From: JAVVHH01 sp965276815
Lineage (GTDB): Bacteria > Pseudomonadota > Alphaproteobacteria > Acetobacterales > Acetobacteraceae
Assembly (NCBI GenBank): GCA_965276815.1
Contig: CBDIBE010000012.1
Span: 992,001 to 1,056,000 of the forward strand
Length of the DNA stretch: 64,000 nucleotides
Direction of reading: 5' to 3'
In this document: positions 25,259 to 33,254 of the stretch, piece after piece
Position numbering within the stretch: the stretch's first letter is position 1
Layout of the letters: each line of letters starts with the position of its first letter
Notes under the pieces: generated by a model
Seen by the model: the letters and a program-made list of their open reading frames with translations, nothing else
What the model was told of the DNA's origin: nothing
Database searches by the model: none
Program-made: the position numbers and the translations under genes

Positions 25259-26022
25259 GCGCCGGCGACGTGCAGGTGCAGGGCCTGTCGCACGCCTATG
25301 CGGGACGCGACGGTACCGTGCCGGCCCTCGCCGATATCGGCTTCACGGCGGCGTCTGGCCGTTTCGTGGTGCTGGTCGGCCCTAGTGGCTGCGGTAAATC
25401 GTCCTTGCTGATGATGTTGGCCGGGCTGGTGCGGCCCAGCGCGGGCACCATCGGCTGCGCCGGCCGCCCGGTCACCGGCCCCGATCCCGATCGGATCGGC
25501 GTCGTGTTCCAGGATGCCAACCTGTATCCTTGGCTGACCGCGCTCGACAACGTCGCCTTCCCGCTGGCCTTGCGCCGCGTGGCGAAGCGCGAGCGGCGGG
25601 CGCGGGCGGCCGAGATGCTGAAGCTGGTCGGCCTCGACGGCTTCGAATCGCGCTATCCGCACGAGCTGTCGGGCGGTATGCGACAGCGCGTTTCGATCGC
25701 CCGCGGCCTCGTGCAGAATCCGCCCGTGCTGCTGATGGACGAGCCGTTCGCGGCACTCGACGAGCAGACGCGGATGACCATGGGCGACGAGCTGCTGCGT
25801 ATCTGGGCGGCCACCAGCAAGACAATCGTCTTCGTCACCCACAGCTTGACCGAGGCGGTCTATCTCGGCGACGAGGTCCTGGTCATGTCGGCGCGACCCG
25901 GCCGCATCATCGACCGCATCGAGGTCGGCCTGCCCCGCCCGCGAACCTACGAGATGATGGCCGCCGCGGATTTCGGCCGGTTGCGCGACCGCATCTGGCA
26001 GCAAATCCGGATCGCCGCATGA
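25255..26022 (+). CDS. ABC transporter ATPase, SsuB/TauB-like
   Basis: A 255-residue ATPase with Walker A GPSGCGKSS, Q-loop FQDANLYPWLT, signature LSGGMRQR, Walker B VLLMDEPFAALD and switch His in VTHSLTEA. The SGGMRQR variant and YPWLT are characteristic of the nitrate/sulfonate/taurine group. ATGA overlaps link it to both permease neighbours. Confidence 0.92.
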   Translation: MSAGDVQVQGLSHAYAGRDGTVPALADIGFTAASGRFVVLVGPSGCGKSSLLMMLAGLVRPSAGTIGCAGRPVTGPDPDRIGVVFQDANLYPWLTALDNVAFPLALRRVAKRERRARAAEMLKLVGLDGFESRYPHELSGGMRQRVSIARGLVQNPPVLLMDEPFAALDEQTRMTMGDELLRIWAATSKTIVFVTHSLTEAVYLGDEVLVMSARPGRIIDRIEVGLPRPRTYEMMAAADFGRLRDRIWQQIRIAA

Positions 26023-26771
26023 TCCCGCCCCGCATAGCGCTTGCGGCGATTGTCTTTCTACTCTTGGCGTGCTGGGAGCTGCTGCCGCGCGCCGGCCTGA
26101 TCCCCGAACTCTTCCTGCCGCCGCTCTCGACGACGCTCGCCGCCGGGGCTTCGGACTGGCAGGAATACGCCGTCGCCTTGGGCGTAACGCTGTGGGAGGT
26201 CGCAGCGTCGATGTTGCTGGCCTGCGGCGGCGGTCTGGTGGCCGGGGCGGCGATCGGCAGCTTGCCGCGCCTGCGCACCACGCTGCTGCCGGTGTTCTCG
26301 AGCCTGTACGCCGTACCGCTGGTGATCCTGTATCCTGTGTTCACCGTGTGGCTCGGAATCGGGCCATCGTCGAAGATCGCGTTCGCCGGGCTGTATGGCT
26401 TCTTCCCGACCATGCTGGCGACCGCGGCCGGCATCCGCACGATCGACCCCAACCTGCTGCTCGCGGCGCGCAGCATGGGGGCCACGCCGCTGCAGCGGAT
26501 CGTGCGCGTGGTGCTGCCGGCCAGCATCCCGACCGTGCTGGCCGGGTTGCGGCTGGGCGGAGCGTTGGTGATCGTCGGCGTGGTGGTCGCCGAGATGCTG
26601 GTCGCCACCGAGGGGATCGGCTACCTGGTCTCGCGCTATCACACGATCCTGGACAGCCCGCATGTCTTCGCCGCCGTGCTGCTGGTGCTGATCGTGGCCC
26701 TACTCTTCGACGTCTGCATGCGCGTGCTCGAGCGGCAGACGCTTCTGTTCCAAGTGGCCGGGCGGCAATAG
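26019..26771 (+). CDS. ABC transporter permease, SsuC-like (second of pair)
   Basis: A 250-residue permease starting at the ATGA overlap with the ATPase. It contains the docking segment LLAARSMGATPLQRIVRVVLPASIPTVLAGLR and about six helices. It differs clearly from the first permease, so it is not a recent duplication. It lies 12 bases before the MetE-like gene. Confidence 0.88.
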   Translation: MIPPRIALAAIVFLLLACWELLPRAGLIPELFLPPLSTTLAAGASDWQEYAVALGVTLWEVAASMLLACGGGLVAGAAIGSLPRLRTTLLPVFSSLYAVPLVILYPVFTVWLGIGPSSKIAFAGLYGFFPTMLATAAGIRTIDPNLLLAARSMGATPLQRIVRVVLPASIPTVLAGLRLGGALVIVGVVVAEMLVATEGIGYLVSRYHTILDSPHVFAAVLLVLIVALLFDVCMRVLERQTLLFQVAGRQ

Positions 26772-26783
26772 GTAAGGTCAGCA

Positions 26784-27818
26784 ATGCAAAAACTCCTCCC
26801 CACGACCGTCGTCGGCAGCTATCCGCAGCCGGAGTGGCTCGTCGACCCCAAGGCGCTGCGCACGCAGGGCGTGCCGCGCGTCCACGCGCCTGAGATTTGG
26901 CGCATCCCAGCGCCATTCCTCGAGCAAGCACAGGATGACGCCACGATCGTTGCCATTCGCGACATGGAGCGGGCCGGGATCGACATCGTCACCGACGGCG
27001 AGATCCGCCGCGAGAGCTACTCCAACCGCTTCGCCCTCTCGCTCGACGGCGTCGACGCCGACAACCCGGCCGAGGTGCCGAACCGTTCCGGCGGCACCGT
27101 GCTCGTCCCGCGCGTGACTGGGCCGATCAAGCGGCGCGGCCCGGTGGAGGTTCGCGACATGCGCTTCCTGCGCGCCAACACGTCGCACCCGGCCAAGATC
27201 ACGCTCCCCGGCCCGTTCACCATGACGCAGCAGGCCAAGAACGATTTTTACAGTGACGACGAGGAGGCGGCGATGGCTTATGCTGCCGCCGTCAACGAGG
27301 AGGCGCACGACCTGCTCGCCGCCGGCGCCGACGTGATCCAGTTCGACGAGCCCTGGCTGCAAGCACGCCCGGACGCCGCCAGGCGTTATGGCGTCAAGGC
27401 GATCAACCGGGCGCTGGAGGGCTTGCCGGCCAACACAGTCCTGCATCTGTGCTTCGGCTATGCCGCAATGGTTGGGGACAAGGCCAACAGCGGCTACTCG
27501 GTCCTGCCGCAGCTTGCCGACACCACGGCGGGCGCGATTTCGATCGAAGCCGCGCAGCCGCACCTCGATCTCGGGATGCTGCGCGAACTGCCGGGCAAGA
27601 CCATCCTGCTCGGCGTGATCGATCTCGGCAGCGCCGAGGTGGAGACGCCTGAGGTGATCGCCGACCGGATCCGCGATGGGCTCCGCTATTTGCCGGCCGA
27701 GAAACTCGTTCCCGCGCCGGATTGCGGCATGAAATACCTTCCGCGCGAGCGCGCCTTTGCCAAGCTGAAGGCGATGGCCGACGGTGCTGCGATCGTGCGG
27801 CAAGAACTACAAGGCTGA
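26784..27818 (+). CDS. MetE-like cobalamin-independent methyltransferase domain protein
   Basis: A 344-residue protein corresponding to the C-terminal catalytic barrel of cobalamin-independent methionine synthase. It starts LLPTTVVGSYPQPEWL and contains ADVIQFDEPWLQ, the zinc-ligand region HLCFGYA and the C-terminal PDCGMKYL cysteine. Full-length MetE is about 750 residues, so this is the short form lacking the folate-binding N-terminal half. Such short forms transfer methyl groups from other donors. Joined to an SsuABC-like importer, it may use the imported compound as methyl or sulphur source. That is inference. Confidence 0.82.
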   Translation: MQKLLPTTVVGSYPQPEWLVDPKALRTQGVPRVHAPEIWRIPAPFLEQAQDDATIVAIRDMERAGIDIVTDGEIRRESYSNRFALSLDGVDADNPAEVPNRSGGTVLVPRVTGPIKRRGPVEVRDMRFLRANTSHPAKITLPGPFTMTQQAKNDFYSDDEEAAMAYAAAVNEEAHDLLAAGADVIQFDEPWLQARPDAARRYGVKAINRALEGLPANTVLHLCFGYAAMVGDKANSGYSVLPQLADTTAGAISIEAAQPHLDLGMLRELPGKTILLGVIDLGSAEVETPEVIADRIRDGLRYLPAEKLVPAPDCGMKYLPRERAFAKLKAMADGAAIVRQELQG

Positions 27819-27834
27819 ACTCGCTCAAAAACCC

Positions 27835-27849
27835 TCTCCCGAAGGGAGA
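27835..27849. repeat. Short palindromic intergenic element
   Basis: TCTCCC-GAA-GGGAGA, a six-base stem with a three-base loop, 17 bases after the MetE-like stop. It belongs to the same family as the elements at 6274, 44087 and 54615. No T-run follows. Confidence 0.5.
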
Positions 27850-27922
27850 CGGCGTAACGTTGACTGACGCTATTTGAGCATCCTAGTATACAAGAATCCA
27901 AAAATACTGGAGGATACGGACC

Positions 27923-28308
27923 ATGCCGTCTCGCCGAACGCTCCTGTGCGGCCTCGCCGCCGCGCTCATCCTCGGGACAGCACCCGTCTCCGCGCAATCG
28001 CCCAGCCTACTACAACAGATCGTCTCCCGCGGCACCATCCGCATCGCCGTGCTGCCCAGCCTGCCGCCGTACAGCCGGGTCACGCCCGGGGGTGAGCCGG
28101 AGGGTTACGATGTCGATATCGCCAAGCGCCTGGCCGACGCGCTGAAGGTCAAGCCGGAGTTCGTCGTCACCGACATTCCCGGCCGGGTCACCTCGCTGCT
28201 CGGCGCGATGTATTTCGGGATGAACTATCTCATTTCGCTAGCCGGCTGTCGCTCGAGCGGCACTTCCATGTGGGACGGCGGCTGGACCTCGTCGGAGCGA
28301 TGGCATGA
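27923..28308 (+). pseudogene. Amino-acid binding protein fused to permease tail by deletion
   Basis: The first ~90 codons encode a family 3 amino-acid binding protein: a signal peptide (LLCGLAAALILGTAPVSA) then IVSRGTIRIAVLPSLPPYS and GYDVDIAKRLADAL. After GRVTSLLGA the frame continues MYFGMNYLISLA, which is a permease C-terminus, not a binding protein. Near 28240 the permease reading shifts frame (SRLSLERHFHVGRR) and ends in a TGA overlapping the ATPase ATG (ATGA), as an intact permease gene would. So an internal deletion joined the binding-protein start to the permease end and a frameshift followed. In the original frame an odd 139-residue product is still open. Confidence 0.8.
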
Positions 28309-29042
28309 GCGAGCCGATCCTGCAATTCGAGAACGTAGTTAAACGCTTCGGCCCGCGCACCGTGCTGGAAGGCATCAGCATGGCGGTCAATCAAGGCGAG
28401 ATCGTCTGCTTCATCGGCCCCAGCGGCACCGGCAAATCCACCCTGCTGCGTTGCGTGAACGGGCTCGAACAGATCCAGGGCGGAGAAATCCGTTTCGAGG
28501 GCGCGCCGGTGCAAGCGGGGCATCGCACGATCCTGGGTGTGCGCAAGCGCGTCGGCATGATCTTCCAACATTTCAACCTCTACCCGCACCTGACGGCGCT
28601 GCAAAACGTGATGCTGGCGCCGATTGTGGTGCACAAGGAGCCGAAGCGCGAGGTCGAGGCGCGGGCTCGCGCACTGTTCGAGCGCGTCCGCCTGTCGCAC
28701 CGCATCGGCGCCTACCCCTCGGAGCTCTCCGGTGGCGAGCAGCAGCGCGTCGCCATTGCCCGCGCGCTCTGCGCCCAGCCGCGCCTCCTGGCCTTCGACG
28801 AACCGACTTCGGCACTCGACCCGGAGACGGTCGGCGAAGTGCTGGCGGTGATGCGCGACCTGGCGCGCGAGGGGCGCACCATGCTCGTGGTCACCCATGA
28901 GATCCGTTTCGCCGCCGAGGTGGGCACGCGGATGATGTTGATGGATGGCGGCAAGATCGTCGAGGACGGCGACCCGCGGCAGATGATCGCCAACGCGCAG
29001 AGCGAGCGCGCCCGGCAATTCCTGAGCAGCGTGCAAAAGTGA
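28305..29042 (+). CDS. Polar amino-acid ABC transporter ATPase (orphaned)
   Basis: A 245-residue GlnQ/HisP-type ATPase with Walker A GPSGTGKST, Q-loop FQHFNLYPHLT, signature LSGGEQQR, Walker B LLAFDEPTSALDPE and switch His in VTHEIRFA. It appears intact, but its binding protein and permease genes have collapsed into the remnant just upstream. Unless partners exist elsewhere it has nothing to drive. It overlaps the GntR gene by GTGA. Confidence 0.92.
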   Translation: MSEPILQFENVVKRFGPRTVLEGISMAVNQGEIVCFIGPSGTGKSTLLRCVNGLEQIQGGEIRFEGAPVQAGHRTILGVRKRVGMIFQHFNLYPHLTALQNVMLAPIVVHKEPKREVEARARALFERVRLSHRIGAYPSELSGGEQQRVAIARALCAQPRLLAFDEPTSALDPETVGEVLAVMRDLAREGRTMLVVTHEIRFAAEVGTRMMLMDGGKIVEDGDPRQMIANAQSERARQFLSSVQK

Positions 29043-29737
29043 AGCTCGCCAACCTTGCCAAGATGGCCCCGCGCGCGACGGGGCAACAGGTCTACGAGGA
29101 GCTGCGCGGCAAGATCGTCCAAGGCGTCCTACGACCCGGTGACTCGCTCGGCGAAACCAAGGTCGCCGAGAGCTACGGGCTAAGCCGCACCCCGGTCCGC
29201 GAGGTGTTCTGGCGGCTCGGCGAGGACGGTTTTGTTCGTGTCGTCCCGCAGGTCGGCACCTTCGTCGCACCCATCAACATAACGGCGGTGTATGACAGCC
29301 AATTCGTGCGCGAAACACTTGAGTGCCGATCAATTGAAATGGCGGCGCGCCGCGCGGCGCCGGCCGATCTGGCCGCGCTGCATGCGGTGCTCGACGAGCA
29401 GGACGCCGCTATGCGCGCCCGCGACTTTCCCGGTTTCTTCACCCTCGACGACGCGATGCATCGCATGCTGATGGAGCTCGCCGACCGGCCGTTCGTCTGG
29501 CAGGTGATCGCCGGCGCCAAGGCACAGCTCGACCGCGTGCGCTTCCTCTCGCTCGAGGAGGGCGAGTGGCCTGGCATGATCATGGCGCAGCATCGCGAGC
29601 TAGTGGCTTCGGTTGGCGAGCGCGATGGCAAGCGGGCGGTCCGCGTCATGACGGCGCATCTGCGCACCGCCTTCGCCGCCATCGACCGCATCGCGGCGAT
29701 GCATCCCGACTTCTTCGCAGGCGCGGCCCCGGAGTGA
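29039..29737 (+). CDS. GntR family regulator (FCD/FadR type)
   Basis: A 232-residue regulator. The winged helix (residues ~15-75) includes VYEELRGKIVQGVLRPGDSL and YGLSRTPVREVFWRL; the all-helical ligand domain with DDAMHRMLMELADRP carries the FCD metal/ligand site. The GTG start overlaps the ATPase stop. It precedes uxuA by 11 bases, so hexuronate or mannonate is the likely effector, by analogy with UxuR/ExuR-type control. Autoregulation of this operon is inference. Confidence 0.88.
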   Translation: MKLANLAKMAPRATGQQVYEELRGKIVQGVLRPGDSLGETKVAESYGLSRTPVREVFWRLGEDGFVRVVPQVGTFVAPINITAVYDSQFVRETLECRSIEMAARRAAPADLAALHAVLDEQDAAMRARDFPGFFTLDDAMHRMLMELADRPFVWQVIAGAKAQLDRVRFLSLEEGEWPGMIMAQHRELVASVGERDGKRAVRVMTAHLRTAFAAIDRIAAMHPDFFAGAAPE

Positions 29738-29748
29738 ACGGAGGATCT

Positions 29749-30945
29749 ATGGAACAGACCTGGCGCTGGTGGGGACCAGACGACATCATCACGCTTTCTG
29801 ACGTGTGCCAGGTCGGCGCGACCGGCATCGTCACCGCACTGCACGACGTGCCCACGGGCGAGGTCTGGACCCGTGAGGCAATCGCCGAGCGCAAGCGGTT
29901 CATCGAGGCGGACGGAAGCCTCGGCTTGCGCTGGGCGGTGGTGGAGAGCGTGCCGGTGCATGAGAGCATCAAGCTCGGCACGGCGGAATCTGGCCCCTAT
30001 CTGGAGGCTTATTGCCAGACGTTGCGCAATCTGGGCGCGGAGGGGGTCGACACGGTCTGCTATAATTTCATGCCGGTCCTCGACTGGGCGCGCACCCAGT
30101 TGCGGCATGGCTTACCGGGCGGGGCGACGGCGCTCCGCTTCAACGCGCATGAATTCGCCGCCTTCGACGCCCATATGCTGGCTCGGCCCGGCGCCGAGCA
30201 GGACTGGCCCGCCGACGTGCTTGCGCGCGCCCGCGCCTGGTGGGAAACAGCCGACGCGGAAACGAGACAAAATCTGCTCGCCACGATCATGGCCGGGCTC
30301 CCCGGCGCCTTTGACCGTTACGACATCGAGGGATTGCGCGTGATGCTCGACCGCTACCGCGACGTCGATCACGCGACGCTGCGACAGAATTTGCGCCGCT
30401 TCCTCGAAACAATCGTGCCCGCGGCCGAGGAGGCGGGGGTGCGACTCTGTATTCACCCGGACGATCCGCCGCGCCCGCTGCTCGGCCTGCCGCGGATCAT
30501 GTCGGACGCCGACGACATCGCCTATCTGCTCGACGCAGCCGATTCGCCGGCGAACGGGCTCACTTTGTGCACCGGGTCGCTGGGCGCGCGGCCCGCGAAC
30601 GATCTGCCGGCGATGGCCCGCCGCTTCGCGCGCCGCATCCATTTCGTGCATCTCCGCAACGTCAGCAACGAACCGGATGGATCGTTCATGGAGGCCGATC
30701 ACCTCGCCGGCGACACCGACATGGTGGCCGTCGTCCACGCGCTGCTGGCCGAGCAGGCGCGGCGCAAGGATTCGGGCGACACGCATTGGCGGCTGCCGTT
30801 CCGGCCGGATCACGGCCACGAGATGCTGGACGATGTCGGCAAGCCGACCCATCCCGGGTACCCGGCGATCGGGCGAATGCGCGGGCTCGCCGAAATCCGC
30901 GGCGTGATGATGGCGCTCGCGCATCAGCAAGGACTGCCGACCTGA
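29749..30945 (+). CDS. uxuA: Mannonate dehydratase
   Basis: A 398-residue UxuA, starting at the ATG with a GAGGA site about five bases upstream. Family segments are MEQTWRWWGPDD, CYNFMPVLDWARTQL, the metal-binding VRLCIHPDDPP, FVHLRNV and FRPDHGHEML. It dehydrates D-mannonate to 2-keto-3-deoxygluconate in hexuronate catabolism. uxuB follows, giving a short glucuronate/fructuronate branch. No uronate isomerase is in the window. Confidence 0.94.
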   Translation: MEQTWRWWGPDDIITLSDVCQVGATGIVTALHDVPTGEVWTREAIAERKRFIEADGSLGLRWAVVESVPVHESIKLGTAESGPYLEAYCQTLRNLGAEGVDTVCYNFMPVLDWARTQLRHGLPGGATALRFNAHEFAAFDAHMLARPGAEQDWPADVLARARAWWETADAETRQNLLATIMAGLPGAFDRYDIEGLRVMLDRYRDVDHATLRQNLRRFLETIVPAAEEAGVRLCIHPDDPPRPLLGLPRIMSDADDIAYLLDAADSPANGLTLCTGSLGARPANDLPAMARRFARRIHFVHLRNVSNEPDGSFMEADHLAGDTDMVAVVHALLAEQARRKDSGDTHWRLPFRPDHGHEMLDDVGKPTHPGYPAIGRMRGLAEIRGVMMALAHQQGLPT

Positions 30946-30970
30946 TGATTGACGCGACCCCGCCGTCACC

Positions 30971-30986
30971 CTCCGCCTTCGCGGAG
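30971..30986. repeat. Small hairpin between uxuA and uxuB
   Basis: CTCCGC-CTTC-GCGGAG forms a six-base stem with a tetraloop within the 82-base uxuA-uxuB gap. It could stabilise or partially attenuate the transcript. No T-run follows, so it is not a terminator. Confidence 0.4.
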
Positions 30987-31027
30987 CATGACTCTACACG
31001 ACTGGACCAAGGGAAAGCGCCGCTCCC

Positions 31028-32467
31028 ATGAGCATGCGCCTGTCGAGCGCGACGGTGGGCTCCCTGCCATCCGGAATCGCCCGCCCGTCGTACGACCGGT
31101 CGAGGCTGCTTCAGGGGATCGTGCATCTCGGCCTCGGAGCGTTCCACCGCGCGCACCAGGCCGCCTACACCGACGCTGTTCTGGCAGCCGGAGACCTGCG
31201 TTGGGGCATCACCGCTGCCAGCCTGCGCAGCCCGGACACAAGGGATGCGCTCGGGGCGCAAGACTGCCTCTACACGCTCAACATAAGCGGCCAAGCCGAC
31301 CATTTTGCGATTATCGGCGCCGTCAGGCGCATCCTCGTCGCACCCGAGAACCCCGCCGCTTTGATCAACGTCATGGCCGCGCCCACGACCGCCATCGTCA
31401 GCCTGACCGTCACCGAAAAAGCCTATTGCCGCAACCCGGCGACCGGCACGCTCGACGAGACCCACCCCGACATCCGGCACGACCTCGCCCATCCCGAAGC
31501 GCCGCGCTCCGCCCTCGGCCTGCTGACCGCCGCGATCCAGCAGCGGCGCGCGTCCGGCACGCCGCCCTTCACCGTGCTGTGCTGCGACAATTTGGCCGCC
31601 AATGGCCGCACTATGCACAGGCTGCTGACGCGGATGGCGACCTTGCGCGATCCCGGCCTCGGCGCCTTCGTCGAAGCCGAACTGGCCTGCCCCGACACCA
31701 TGGTGGACCGGATCGTGCCCGCCACCACCGACGCCGACCGCGCTCGCATCGCCGCCGCGCTCGGGCTCGATGACGCGTGGCCCGTGGTCACCGAACCGTT
31801 TACGCAATGGGTGATCGAAGACCGTTTCCCGCTCGGCCGCCCCAACTGGGATGCCACCTTCGTGCGCGATGTCGGCCCGTTCGAGGCGATGAAGCTGCGC
31901 ATGCTGAACGCCAGCCACTCGGCGCTGGCCTATCTGGGCTATCTCGCCGGCGCGGAGACCGTCGCAGATGCCATGCGCATCCCCGCATTGGCCGGCTTTG
32001 CGGCGCGCGTCATGGAGGAGGCGGTCGTCACGCTGCCGCCGGGTCTGGACACCGCTTCATATCAACGCTCGCTGCTGGAGCGCTTCGACAATCCCGCGCT
32101 GCAGCACCGAACCTGGCAGATTGCCATGGACGGCACGCAGAAACTGCCGCAGCGAATCCTCGCCACGATGGCGGACCGGCTCCGCCGCGACCTGCCGATC
32201 GACACGCAGGCGATGGTGGTCGCCGGCTGGATGCGCTTCGTGACTGGGGCGGACGAGCAAGACCGGCCGATCGATGTGCGCGACCCGATGGCGGCCGAAC
32301 TGGCGCGCATCGCGGCCGAAACCGGCCCAGTGCCGCAGCGCCTCGCCCCCACGCTGCTCGCAATCGACGCGGTGTTCGGCGCGCTTGGCCGCGATGACCG
32401 CGTCCGCACCACGATCACCCGCGCCTTGACCCGGCTGTACGCCGTCGGCGCGGCGCGGGCTACATGA
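31028..32467 (+). CDS. uxuB: Mannitol dehydrogenase family / fructuronate reductase
   Basis: A 479-residue polyol dehydrogenase of the long-chain mannitol family. The N-terminal IVHLGLGAFHRAHQAAYTD binds NAD, and the active-site helix is MKLRMLNASHSALAYLGYLAG, containing the catalytic Lys and the Asn/His pair. Given uxuA just upstream it is most likely D-mannonate oxidoreductase, reducing fructuronate to mannonate. A mannitol or arabinitol dehydrogenase is the alternative. It overlaps the convergent SDR gene by eight bases. Confidence 0.88.
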   Translation: MSMRLSSATVGSLPSGIARPSYDRSRLLQGIVHLGLGAFHRAHQAAYTDAVLAAGDLRWGITAASLRSPDTRDALGAQDCLYTLNISGQADHFAIIGAVRRILVAPENPAALINVMAAPTTAIVSLTVTEKAYCRNPATGTLDETHPDIRHDLAHPEAPRSALGLLTAAIQQRRASGTPPFTVLCCDNLAANGRTMHRLLTRMATLRDPGLGAFVEAELACPDTMVDRIVPATTDADRARIAAALGLDDAWPVVTEPFTQWVIEDRFPLGRPNWDATFVRDVGPFEAMKLRMLNASHSALAYLGYLAGAETVADAMRIPALAGFAARVMEEAVVTLPPGLDTASYQRSLLERFDNPALQHRTWQIAMDGTQKLPQRILATMADRLRRDLPIDTQAMVVAGWMRFVTGADEQDRPIDVRDPMAAELARIAAETGPVPQRLAPTLLAIDAVFGALGRDDRVRTTITRALTRLYAVGAARAT

Positions 32468-33242
32468 CCGGCGACATATTGCCGTCGACGTTGATCGCCG
32501 TCCCCGTCACATAGCCCGCCAGATCGGACGCCAGGAAACACGCCACATTGGCAAACTCCTCCGCCGTCCCGACCCGGCCCAACGGCACGCCCTTGCCCAT
32601 CCCGGCCAGGAAGACTTCGTACGGCTCGTTCGCCTGTTGCTGCGCATGGCGGCGGACCCATTGGTCGCTGTCGATCAGCCCGACATGCAGCGAATTGGCC
32701 AGGATGTTGTGCGGCGCGCCCTCGCCAGCCAGAATCTTGGTCAGCGCCATGCCGGCGGCCCGAGACACCGAGGTGGGCGCGCCACCCGCCTTCGGCGCCT
32801 TAGCGCCCACGTTGAGCACGTTGATCACCCGTCCCCAGCGCCGCTCGACCATATGCGGCCAGGCCAGCCGGGTCAGCCGGATCGCGGCGAACAGCTTGAG
32901 GTCCAGATCCGCCTGCCAGACCGCGTCGGTGATCGAGGTGAACGCCCCGGTCTGCGACGTGCCGGCATTGTTGACCAGGATGTCGACCCGGCCCAGCGCA
33001 CCCATGACGTCGGCAAATCCGGCTTCGACCTCCTCCGCCTTGGAGACGTCGCAGGCCACGATATGCACGCGCCCCTTCGCCACGGCCGCCACCCGGTCGC
33101 GCGCCGCCTCGAGCCCTTCGAGCCGGCGGGCCAGCATCGCGACATCGGCGCCGCTTTCGGCCATCCTGGTCGCGATCGCGAGGCCCAGCCCCTTGCTGCC
33201 GCCCGTGATCAGGGCCACCCGGCCTTCAAGCTTGATTTCCAT
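32460..33242 (-). CDS. Short-chain dehydrogenase-like protein lacking catalytic residues
   Basis: A 260-residue SDR fold. The cofactor loop TGGSKGLGLA and NNAG motif are intact. The catalytic Tyr-x3-Lys is replaced: the aligned segment is APTSVSRAAGMALTK, giving Thr157 and Arg161, and the catalytic Ser position is Asn144. So it may bind NAD(P) but is unlikely to be a normal oxidoreductase. GAGGG lies seven bases before the ATG. It sits 12 bases downstream of the molybdenum oxidoreductase genes on the same strand. It may have a structural, regulatory or altered catalytic role. Confidence 0.85.
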   Translation of the reverse strand: MEIKLEGRVALITGGSKGLGLAIATRMAESGADVAMLARRLEGLEAARDRVAAVAKGRVHIVACDVSKAEEVEAGFADVMGALGRVDILVNNAGTSQTGAFTSITDAVWQADLDLKLFAAIRLTRLAWPHMVERRWGRVINVLNVGAKAPKAGGAPTSVSRAAGMALTKILAGEGAPHNILANSLHVGLIDSDQWVRRHAQQQANEPYEVFLAGMGKGVPLGRVGTAEEFANVACFLASDLAGYVTGTAINVDGNMSPVM

Positions 33243-33254
33243 TACACGTCCCTC

